Source of the DNA: Semisulcospira habei
Lineage: Eukaryota > Mollusca > Gastropoda > Semisulcospiridae
Length of the DNA stretch: 64,000 bases
Direction of reading: 5' to 3'
NCBI GenBank assembly: GCA_036245525.1
Contig: BTPG01000003.1
Coordinates: forward strand, 206,739,342 to 206,803,341
Below the pieces are notes generated by a model that saw nothing but the letters and a program-made list of their open reading frames with translations, did no database searches and was not told the DNA's origin. Made by a program: the position numbers and the translations under genes. Below, piece after piece: positions 44,176 through 54,942 of this stretch; position 1 is the stretch's first letter, and the number at the start of each line of letters is the position of its first letter.

Positions 44176-44556
44176 TTGATTGATTGTACATTGCTTAACG
44201 TCCCGACAGCAACAAGGCTTTCTCAGGACGTGCCTGCACTGATTGTGAAAAAAACTAAAAAACTAAACAGAACATTGAATGTATGTCGCCAGCCGGTCAA
44301 ATACGTTAAATAAACCTAACACATGGGGCCTAAATAAAGCTAAGACCATTTAGCAACACACATCCAATATTAAGAGCTACAGGCAGTGCAGACAGTAGGG
44401 AGAGTTTTAAAAAGGCAAATACAGGTGAATGGACCTCGGGTAGACAGAAACACATGCCCCAGAATAGAGAGGAAAACTCACCCTGTGGGGCTGACCCTGG
44501 GAACTAAAAAGTACCTAACCCCACCCAAGTCCCCCAGGGCAGACCCGGGTGGGGTA
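44176..44556 (-). mobile_element. Short retroposon family E, copy 2
   Basis: On the minus strand it runs from ACCCGGGTCTGCCCTGGGGG to a TGTCGGGACGTTAAGC and (ATCA)n-type tail. It is ~88-90% similar by eye to copy 4 (61,688-62,071) and stands inverted to copy 3, 430 bp away. No ORF. Confidence 0.75.
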
Positions 44557-44987
44557 CTATGTAAAGAAAGGGTGACGTGATAGATTGTGTAATATGGTAA
44601 TATGGTAATTTACACATGTTCCTAAACAAATATTACAATTAGCTATGAATGGGGGAAAAAAGTAATAACTCATAGTGCATTTGCAAAGGGAAATGATTCA
44701 CGATAAATCTTAGCAAACTGGTCAAGCGTCTATACAAACACGACAAACAATTCTGTCAGAAAGGCAATGCTTTGGCTAGCTTGATTTCAAACGACCAAAA
44801 ATCATACTACATGACATGACTGAAAGTTAAACTTTCTGGGGGTTTTAAATTGCTGTTTCTTTTCTGTAGTGAGCGTGCCAGTGTCAGGCATGGTGCAAAC
44901 ACATACATGTATGTATGAGCAAAATAATATATGTAGTGGAAGGCTAGGTCATTCCTTCTCTCCTAACTCCCTTCTTTTATATACTCC

Positions 44988-45280
44988 CCCACCCAGGTCT
45001 GCCCTGGGGGACTTGGGTGGGGTTAACTACTTTTTAGTTCCCAGGGTCACCCTGGTCAGCCCCACAGGATGGGGTTTTCTCTCTATTCTGGGGCATATAT
45101 GGTTTCCGTCTACCCTTGGTCCATTCACCTGTCTTTTCCTTTTTTAAACACTCCCTACTGTCTGCGCTGCCTGTAGCTCTGGATATTGGATGTGTGTTGC
45201 TAAATGGTCTTGGGTTTATTAAGCATATTAGACCGACTGGCGACATACATTCAATATTCTGTTTGGTTGGGGTTTTTTTT
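44988..45280 (+). mobile_element. Short retroposon family E, copy 3, 3'-truncated
   Basis: CACCCAGGTCTGCCCTGGGGG, TGGGTGGGGTTAACTAC, CAGCCCCACAG, TATTCTGGGGCAT, GTAGCTCTGGATATTGG and GACATACATTCAATATTCTG match the other copies. The tail is missing. Confidence 0.75.
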
Positions 45281-45847
45281 CGCATGCAGTGCAGGCACGT
45301 CCTGAGAAGTCTTGTTGCTGTCGGGACGAAGTGTCAAATTTTGTGCGGGACCCCATATTTTCTTAATAACCAATGTGATAGTTATGACCTAAAGTACGCC
45401 TTTATCGAATAAAAAGGGCCTGAGCAATTGCTCAACAATGCAAACACTTGTAATGTTAATGATAACATCCTGGCAATTTGCGAGTTTAAAAAATACACTT
45501 CTGTAGATTGCACTTAAAATTCCAATTATCAGAACAAACTTTTTTTTTTACGAGAAAATACGAACATACTATATGAAGTGACGTAAAGGTTTCTTTATCA
45601 TTTTAACACACTATTCGATAAATTTTTATGGTGTTCTGAAATCAGCTATTTTGTGTGTTTTTTGCTAACGGGGTAGTTCACGCAAACGGCATTATCTTAC
45701 AAATATGCCCGGGACCATGGGTCTGTCAGGGTGGCAATAACCTCCAGACTCAACAAGGCTCTCCAAAAACCCTCTAAACGGCAGTTTTCAATTAAAAAAT
45801 GTAGGTATATTCATCAACCTTAACAACATTCAAGACCGAGAAATTAA

Positions 45848-45922
<75 letters not shown>

Positions 45923-46094
45923 CATGTGCGAGAGAGAAAGAATTACGTCATATTTGGAGTATTGCGTCAATGTCTAAGTGGGGACGGAGTTGCTTGTTTT
46001 ACGTCACCACCACTGTCAACTCTGTCATTTTTTTAAATTTTCTTTTACAGTTTTAATTTTTTTCTGATGAGAATTTTTACTGAAGAAGTTAAAA
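45281..46094. other. Gene-free stretch with (GA)n
   Basis: No CDS. A GA run of ~66 bp lies at 45,853-45,919. Confidence 0.5.
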
Positions 46095-46449
46095 TGGAGC
46101 AAAGTGCCACTCGACTAGTTTTGACTCAGAACTGTCCACTGATGCTTGCGTTGATACAGCATCCCCAAGCACAAAAGGCGGCCATCAGGCTGACGTCAGC
46201 CCAATGGCCTTTGCGCACTGGGACGAGACTAAACTTTTGTTCCTATGATTTACGTGAGCGTGCTTGTTGCGTTCAGTTTGCGGCAATGTCCTGCGCATTG
46301 AGTTATATTATAAATATGAGAAAAACGCCACATAAATACTATGTATTATTATTATTATTATTATATTTATGTTTACAAACACTGTTAATTCAAAGTTAAC
46401 AATGATCTTCACGGATTTAAACCTCATGAGTAAAGCCGGGATTTCACAA

Positions 46450-47486
46450 CTTCTATATCTGTACACCTATATGTGGCTTCTGGTTATCAACATGCGAGTT
46501 TCAAGGTATATGATTTTGTAAAACTAGCAACCAAATTTAGTGAAATTAGCGCAACATTCTGTACCTTTGTGTGGCTTCTCGCCTGTGTGAGTCAGAATGT
46601 GTTTGCAAGGTACGTGAGTGAGCGAAACTAGCACAACATTCTGTACACCTATGTGTGTGTCAGCATGTGTCTTTTCAAGTTACTATATTGCGTGAAAATA
46701 GCACTACATTCTGTAAACGTATGTCTTCCGACCTGTGTTTACTAGCATGTGTATTTTCAAAGCATATGATTTTGTAAAACTAGCACTACATTCTGAACAC
46801 TTAGTGGCAACTGGCCTCTGTGTGTCAGCATGTGTGTTTTCAAGTAACTTGATAAAGCAAAGCTGGCACTACATACTGTACACTTATGTGGCTTCTGATC
46901 TGTGTGTGTCAGCATGTTTTTTTTTTCAATGTATCACATCTTGTAAAACGAGCAATTCATTTTGTACACTTGTGTGGCTTCTGGCCTGTGTGTGTCCGCA
47001 TGTTTCTGTTCAAGGTACCAGATAACGCAAAGCCAGCACTACATATTGTACACTTAGGTGGCTTCTGACCTGTGTGTGTCAGCATGTTCTTTCAAAGTAC
47101 CAGTTAGAGTGAAACTAGCATTACATTCTATAAACTTGTGTGGCTTCTAGCCTGTGCGTCCACACGTGTTTTCAAGAGACCAGATCTTGTAAAACTAGCA
47201 CTACATTCTGTACACTTGTGTGGCTTCTGGCCTGTGCGTCAGCATGTGTCTTCATATTACCAGATGTAGTAAAGCTAGCGCTACACTCTGTACACTTGTG
47301 TGGCTTCTGGCCTCTATGTGTCAGCATGTGGTGTTTCAAAGTATTATATCTTGCAAAACTAGCACTACATTCTGTACTCTTGTGTGGCTTCTGGCTTGTG
47401 TGTCAGCATGTGCGTTTTCAAGTTACCAGAACATGTGAAACTAGCGCTACACTCTGTACACTTGAGTGGCTTCTGGCCTGTGTGTA
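46450..47486 (-). pseudogene. Decayed zinc-finger repeats downstream of paralogue 2
   Basis: Finger-like repeats on the minus strand with frameshifts and stops, counterpart of 21,498-22,610. Plus-strand ORFs here, rich in Cys, Val and Leu, are antisense shadows. Confidence 0.8.
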
Positions 47487-49924
47487 TCAGAATGTGTTTT
47501 TTGAAAGCATATCTTGCAAAACTAGCACTACATCTGTACACCTATCTGGCTTGTGTGTGTCAGCATGTGTTTTCAAGCGATAAGATCTTGTAAAACTAGC
47601 ACTACATTGCGTACACTTGTGTGGCTTCTGGCCTGTGTGTGTCAGCATGTGTCTTTTTAGTACATGAGATCTTGTAAAACTAGCGCTACACTCTGTACAC
47701 TTATGTGGCTTCTGACCTGTGTGTGTCAGCATGTGTGTTTTCAAGTGATTAGATCTTGTAAAACTAGAGCTACACTCTGTACACTTATGTGGCTTCTGGC
47801 CTGCGTGTGTCAGCATGTGTGTTTTCAATTGACCAGATTGAATGAAACTAGCACTACATTCTGTACACTTATGTGGCTTCTGACCTGTGTGTGTCAGCAT
47901 GTGTGTTTTCAAGTGATTAGATCTTGTAAAACTAGAGCTACACTCTGTACACTTATGTGGCTTCTGGCCTGTGTGTGTCAGCATGTGTGTTTTCAAGTGA
48001 CCAGATTGAATGAAACTAGCACTACATTCTGTACACTTATGTGGCTTCTGACCTGTGTGTGTCAGCATGTGTGTTTTCAAGTGATTAGATCTTGTAAAAC
48101 TAGAGCTACACTCTGTACACTTATGTGGCTTCTGGCCTGTGTGTGTCAGCATGTGTGTTTTCAAGTGACCAGATTGAATGAAACTAGCACTACATTCTGT
48201 ACACTTATGTGGCTTCTGACCTGTGTGTGTCAGCATGTGTGTTTTCAAGCGATTAGATCTTGTAAAACTAGAGCTACACTCTGTACACTTATGTGGCTTC
48301 TGGCCTGCGTGTGTCAGCATGTGTGTTTTCAAGTGACCAGATTGAATGAAACTAGCACTACATTCTGTACACTTATGTGGCTTGTGGCCCGTGTGTGTCA
48401 GCATGTGTCGTTTCAAGGTACCAGATAAAGCAACGCTAGCACTACACACTGTACACTTATGTGGCTTCTGGCCTGTGTGAACGCCACTTATGCTGTCTTC
48501 TGTACATGTATGTGGCTTCTGGAAAGTTGCCTTACAGTGCCTACAAAACCATGTTCTCCCACCTGGTGTATCTGCTGATGTCTGTACATCAATAAGGGCC
48601 ATGTCAGCTGTAGCTGATTTCTGCTCTGTGGTAACCGTGCGAGGCTTCTGCCCTGTGTGAGTAGACATGTGTTGCATCAACTGACTGGACAACTGGAAAC
48701 ATGCATCACACAACCCACATACTAATGGCATCTGACTCTCTTTAGCATTGGGACTTTCTGTGGTCAAGGGATTTCGTTCTGTTGACAAAGTTCTACCATC
48801 AAGACCCACAGATACCCCCAAGTCACAGTCCATGTTACTGATAACACCAGACACAGAGTTGGACTCTAGCTTGATGTCATGTTTAGTGTTACAGTTCACG
48901 TCACTGTAAACACTGGGCACAGTGTTATACTCTAGCTTGATGTCATGTTCAGTGTCACAGTTCGCATCACTGTAAACACCAGACACAAAGTTAGACTCTA
49001 GCTTATTGTCATGTTCAGTGTCACAGTCCATGTCACTGATAACACCAGACATAGAGTTGGACTCTAGTTTGATGTCATGTTTCATGTCACAGTCTATGTC
49101 ACTGAAAACACCAGACACAGAGTTAGACTCTAGCTTGATGCCATGTTTAGTGTCACAGTTCACGTCACTGTAAACACCAGACACAGAGTTAGAGTCTAGC
49201 TTGTCATGTTTAGTGTCATAGTCCATGTCACAGTAAACACTGGGCACAGAGTTAGACTGTAGCTTGATGTCATGTTTAGTGTCACAGTTCACGTCACTGT
49301 AAACACCAGACACAGAGTTAGAGTCTAGCTTGTCATGTTTAGTGTCATAGTCCATGTCACAGTAAACACTGGGCACAGAGTTAGAATCTAATGTTATGTC
49401 ATGTTTAGTGTCACAGTCCATGTCACCGTAAATACTGGGCACAGAGACTGACTTTAGCTTGATGTCAGGTTCCAGATTAACCCCAGACTCTTTGCTGGTC
49501 CCAAGTTCAGCCGGACAGCAGGTGCGACCTTGATATCTAGCTCCTGTTTGACTTGTGGGTGTTGGGACAGGTCCATCTCTCTCCACACCCGCAGTGTTGT
49601 CTGTGTCTTTACCAATAGTGTTGACTGTGTCTTTACCAGTAGTGTTGACTGTGTCTTCAACAGTAGTGTTGACTGTGTCTTTACCTGTAGTGTTGACTGT
49701 GTCTTTACCAGTAATATTGACTGTGTCTTTACCAGCAGTGTTGACTGTGTCTTCACCAGTAATGCTGAGTGTGTCTTCACCAATAATGCTGTCTGTGTAT
49801 TTATCAGTAGCGTTGACTGTGTCTTTACCAGTAGTCTTGACTGTGTCTTCACCAGCAGCTGGAAAGTCCCCGTGGTGTCCATCTGTCTCAGAATAAGCCA
49901 GTGGTGTTTCTGCTTCTTCCTCTT
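47487..49924 (-). CDS. C2H2 zinc-finger protein, terminal exon (paralogue 2)
   Basis: The frame is open from the acceptor (TATTTTCCCAG|AAGAGG, exon start 49,924) to the stop at 47,487, ~812 residues. The first ATG within it is at 49,586, but homology with paralogue 1 extends to the acceptor, so an upstream exon must supply the start. Order: acidic start; about ten 8-residue [12 protein letters not shown] repeats (only about four in paralogue 1); ~22-residue [22 protein letters not shown] repeats; an isolated finger (VCGLC...HMSTH) and a CRHC half-finger; then eleven consecutive fingers. Eight of these alternate between two types, IQSGHLKT (one is IQSGQLKT) and TRSNHLKT (one is TRSNRLKT), i.e. 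a two-finger, 168-bp module amplified four times. The last finger lacks a His ligand and the frame ends in a short unrelated tail. Likely a nuclear DNA-binding protein; target unknown. Confidence 0.85.
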
Positions 49925-50145
49925 CTGGGAAAATAAACAGGACTATGGGTGTGAATATCTATGTGCAGACAATCGGATCAACTGACATCATGCGAATTTA
50001 ACACAAAAAGAAGAAAATCCTCTAGACAGCACACATTCCTGTTTGTTCAGAAAACACGCTTGTATTACTGAGTGATACAAAATCTAGCACAACAAACGTT
50101 TCAGTTAACTGCATGCCAATGTGTTCCTCTCTCTCTCTCTCTTTT

Positions 50146-50887
50146 ACACAACCTTTCACGCTGACAAACTCACAAAATATAACGTGACTACCGGAGTTAG
50201 TTGATCATTACAGTGTATGTATTTGTGCTGTATCAGTAGTGACCCTAGTAGCATTCGATAGTCGTGGTTTCTATGTCAATTTGGAAACAGCGTCGCATTA
50301 TGGTTACCGTCTTTTGGAGGAGTTAAAGTTACGCAACTGCGACGGACGATTCGAGCCCGTCACATTTCAGGCTCAACACGAGCTCTTCTCTGGAGACCTA
50401 TGAGATGGTACTGCGACGTCTATGCAACCTTTGAATAAGCCCAAAATGTGACTGTCACAAAGAAGAGGTCGCTGTGCAGTCGTAGCACTGGCTCATACGA
50501 GCTCATCCGCAAAAGACCGACGAGACAGTACTGCGACCAAAATCGGACTATCATGAATGACCGGGCGCACTGAAATGATCGCACTTAAGTATTATCTGCC
50601 ATGATCTGTGGATGTTAATTACCCTTGCCACATACTTTCATCCATCCATCCATCCATCCATCCATCCATCCATCCATCCATCCATCCATCCATCCATCCA
50701 TTCTCTCTCTCACTCTCATCTGAAAGGTCCAGGGTTGGAATCCAGCTACCGTCAAAATTAGTTTAGACCCTATTTTGGTGCCTCGTCTTTGAAATCCCCT
50801 TTGTGGTGAAAAAGGACGTTAAACCCTAAACGTTAACGGCCTCTCTCTCTCCAGCCAGATCCATCCATACATCTATTTACATGCACC

Positions 50888-50927
<40 letters not shown>

Positions 50928-51939
50928 AGCCTGTCATCCATTAATTCATCCATCCATCCATCTATCCATTTACATGCTCTCACTCTCCGTGCATCCATCG
51001 TCGTCCCTCCGTCCATCTATCCGTTATACCCGCCCTATTTTGTCATTGTTCCTGAACTTTACCGACACATCATCACATGCATGCATGCAAGCACATACAC
51101 TGCATACACATAGCCCCATCATAGGAAAGAACTATTTCTTACATCATTTGCCAGATGACATCATAAATAGGGCAACATCAAGTTCAGAACTCTGCTAACC
51201 TTATCGCTTCCAGAGAGGGATTAAATGTTGCTGATTATATTATTTCCATTTTCATCAGAAAAGTTGCTTTCACGCAAAGCTTTAAGTTTCACGCAAAATG
51301 TCAAGGGTGGGTAAATTGGCATCGTTTATGCTTTTTACTTTTATTTGATAGATGGGTGCGATAAACTTTGAATATTCTTTTTTTTGTTTTGTTCTCGTCA
51401 ACTCTGTCTGAAGGTGAGTTTGGACGCTTCCTTTTACTGTTGTTTTCCATAGTATATAGTGTGCCTATTGTTGGCGTAGTGATGGTAAACGTTGGGTCGA
51501 AGCATCAAACTAAAAAACAAACAAACTGCCAAATGGCAGTAAGGTTGTTTCAAGGCAACAAAGAAGCGCAGTGGAAAGAACAGTGGTAAAAAATCTGCGT
51601 GTAAATATTGGTAGTCCTACACATCAGTGGTCTCATGTATGAGTTGTCCTTTGTGGCAACGCTTCAGTGATACTATGATTAATTTGCAATGTGATTTTGC
51701 CATAGAGGATAGTTCTAGTTCTACTCGATTTTTGCCACACAATTAAACATGGCCGATGACGGAAAATGGCCGGAAAATGGAAAGTGAGAGAGACAGAGAC
51801 AGACAGGCAGACTTTTTGACAATAAAAGAAATGTAAGCATGAATGGGATCGTAAAGCTAAGAAATGAAATTACGTTTTCACGTTAAATCCGGTGTCTATA
51901 CATATGCGTTTTTAAAGTTGTTTCTCTTGTTTGTGACAG
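50146..51939. other. Gene-free stretch with simple repeats
   Basis: Contains (CATC)n at 50,638-50,700 and again near 50,945-50,970, and (TC)n at 50,889-50,925. No CDS supported. Confidence 0.5.
50718..50838 (+). mobile_element. SINE-like fragment
   Basis: GGTCCAGGGTTGGAATCCAGC resembles a degenerate tRNA B box, and AAAAAGGACGTTAAACCC resembles the 3' body of molluscan tRNA SINEs. No TSD found. Confidence 0.4.
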
Positions 51940-52583
51940 GTGTCACTGGTGGGAAAGTGCAGTCTATGATGGCTACATTTCATGCAGTCCAAGAATACAC
52001 AGGTGAGTAGGGGCTAGGCTTTTTTCTGTAAAGACTGGCATAGTTGTGTTGAAACGTTTATAATGTTCACACTCTGAAAGGGAAGAAGCTCCAGCATTAC
52101 AACAGAAACGTGTGAACCTCTCTGTCTCTCTCATTCTCCCCCCCCCCCACCCCCCTCCCCAGCCCCCTCCCCCTCTCTCCCATATTGAGAAATAGACTTA
52201 TTGCAAAATGATCTTTTGTGCAGAAGTTCACACCTTGTTTTATTCGGGTGCATATGTCTGGAATGTAACTTCCTCTTCATCTCAGAGCATGATTATGTTT
52301 CCACCAATGTTGTTGATGGAGAAAAACAAATTTTGAAATATAAATAGTTTGTCAAAGGTAACTTCGGTTGTATTTGTAACAAATACAAAGAACAAACAGT
52401 TTCTTATTGTTATGTCTAACGCTTTTGTCAGTAAAATAACACAGAGAGATAGTGTAGTCGGGACCTCTAAAAAGTGTCATTACATCTGACTTTTGTTCAA
52501 CCTGACCATGTTATACGCAAAGTTGCTGTACATGGTATTGTATTTTTTCAGGTGCTAATGCTTTCACTACTGATGGCAAGTGA
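51940..52583 (+). CDS. Probable last two coding exons of an unidentified gene
   Basis: A 63-bp segment (51,940-52,002) has a strong acceptor (TTGTTTGTGACAG) and donor (CACAG|GTGAGT). It is followed by an acceptor (TATTTTTTCAG) at 52,551. In phase 1 the two join as VTGGKVQSMMATFHAVQEYT and then GANAFTTDGK, ending at TGA 52,581-52,583. Both border strength and frame compatibility support real exons. The product is not recognised, and no upstream exon could be placed with confidence. It could also be the 3' end of an alternatively spliced or non-coding transcript. Confidence 0.35.
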
Positions 52584-54808
52584 CTACAAGACACTGCACA
52601 TTGTAACATCTAACTGCACCAGTTCCGCCTACAACATGACGTCTATGGCTACTTCACCATGTGCTTTATCAAGTTTCAGCGTTTACGTGTGTACTGATAC
52701 AGTGCGACCCATTACTGATTGCTGTTTTTTTATTGGTGAATCCCTTTTTGGGGAAATGAAAATGTGCCACACCAAGGACATCTGAACGGCTCTTCTTCTA
52801 TTCAATGATGGCATTTTATGAAGACCAATCTTATAAAATGGCTCTGCAACAACAACAAATGCTCAGACCCACCGTCTTTGGCTCGGTCCCCTTCATTCAA
52901 ATGTGCTGCTTTACTGTTTCTATACCACAAGCTCCCCAAATGGATTAGCTTTAATAAGTTAGCTAAAATACGTTACAACATTTTGATTTCTTCACCGGCA
53001 CCATAATGGTTGAAGCTGTGAACTGTAGCTGTCTTGCATTCTTGCACTTTTTCGAAAGTTAATCGTATGGAGCAGGAACATTAACACAGCACATTCCAAA
53101 CAGTTCACGGCAGTACATTTTCTGGTATGGGAATTTCCCAAGCAAAAATCATCTGCAACGGGACCTTCAAACTGATACAAAAGGCCTCCACTACGCTAGA
53201 CCTTGCTTCCAGGGGCCGAAAAATCAAACGGGGTGGGGGGTGGGTGGGGGGTGGGGGTAGATGGGACACCTTGATTCCACGTCCCGGAAAATTAAAAACC
53301 CGTCTGACCGCCTACTGCACAGCGCACTTGAGCCTGCGGGCCACAGACACACAGCCTGCCTGCCGTGTCATATTCTGCCCATGGAGTACAACCGGTGCTT
53401 TGCTCGTTTTGCTAACCACAATGTTTTTTTTTCCCGCGGAGATGCCTTTTCAATTTCGCGGACGATTTTTTTTTCCCGCGGAATCCCGCGTTTTCGCGGA
53501 CAATTCCCATGCCTGCATTTTACTGAACTACTGACTAGGTCAAAGCCAAAGCTATGCGGGTCTAGGCTTCTATCTTCTTTTTTTTAAATGTTTTTAGAGT
53601 CATGATAACTCAGTGAGTGTGAAAGACATTAAGAAAAAAAGAAAATATATAATTACTGTTATAAATGATCAAGAATAATTAAACACAATTGGTCATATTT
53701 ACAGTTTTAAGTTTGGTTTATTTGCAGTTGTTACATTTTTCTTCAGACTGTTCTTTTCATGACAGTTTCTGTCAAGCTTTAGATAGACTAAGCAGACATT
53801 TTGTCCAAGGAGTCATTTGTAATGCATTTTACTGTGTGCCTCTTTGTAGAAAAATGCCTAATGTTTGACTGAGGCTTGACTCTTGTAATTATTATGCATG
53901 CAAATATTGCTTGCGGAACAAAAAAGGGTGGGAAAAGAGTGGGGTCACAATGAAGCCCAAATGCAACCATCCTGTGACGTTCACTGTGAGCCCTTACAGC
54001 GACTCTCCGCTGACCATCACAAATAAGCCCTAAACGCGACCATACTGCGACCATCACAAATGAAACCTAAATGTGACCATGATGCGACCGTAACATCTCT
54101 GCATTCATTTTGGTTGACGGAAGGACTCCTGTGACTAAAACATCATAGTCGCCGGACCGTCCTGTGCTGGTGCAAAGAAGCAAATATGTGATCAAAAGGT
54201 GAGTCCAAAATGCTATGTAACATTTCCACTTCATGCTACTAGGGTAGTGTCATCAGGGAATGTGACTGCAGGTGGAAAAGTAACATGATTTGCATCACAC
54301 ACTCATTAACTATTACATTCTTTATGAAAAAGCTAGCGCCGTCATACTGATTTTACAATTATTTTATGAAACCGCAATGCAAATTAACAAATTATAGTCA
54401 AATAAATTGTCCCAGTACATTTTCAAGTTACATATACATGTAGTAAATATTGTAATCCTGCCCATAAAACTAGGAATGCATACTACAGTCATTTAGAACA
54501 GGACAGCTGAAAACACAGCGCTTGGCTGTTCAACTATGGATGCAGAAAGCATTATCAAACCCATGACAAACGTAACATTTAACAGAAATGCCATTTGGGA
54601 ACCTGCATGTGTTTTGTTTTAAAATCTCAGTGCTAATGACCATAAAAGATTTTGAAGAACAAATCTTATGGCATGAGGCTGCAATGAGTGTCATGGTGTA
54701 CAATCAAAACCTACAAGCACAGAGCAGCCTCAGTTTGACTGTTTGGTACAAAAATGGCTTGTCTTTCCAAATCCGTGGATGTTTGTAACCCTTCACACAT
54801 GCATTTGG
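52584..54808. other. Gene-free stretch
   Basis: Possibly a 3' UTR at its start. A direct repeat of TTTTTTTCCCGCGGA occurs at ~53,424-53,482. A G-rich patch lies near 53,230. Nothing else recognised. Confidence 0.4.
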
Positions 54809-54942
54809 CTTTAACCTAGGACCCAACAGCTATGGACGGCTGACTGACTCAGCGCGCACGCGTTGTGCCACTAACAGAGTCTACCGAAGCCTGACCGAAG
54901 CGATTGACCGCTGTAGTTACTTCCGGTACGTCTGCTACCGCA

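Larger units (their letters stand above)
46095..50145 (-). repeat. Inverted segmental duplication, right arm
   Basis: Reverse complement of 18,500-23,170. It lacks the SINE found at 18,567-18,994. Confidence 0.85.

Noticed and set aside
47664..48428. 254-codon plus-strand Cys-rich ORF (CVCQHVCFQ repeats)
   Set aside because: It is the antisense of the zinc-finger array on the minus strand; its repeat period equals the two-finger unit. The same holds for minus-strand Cys/Leu-rich ORFs across 20.4-21.6 kb.
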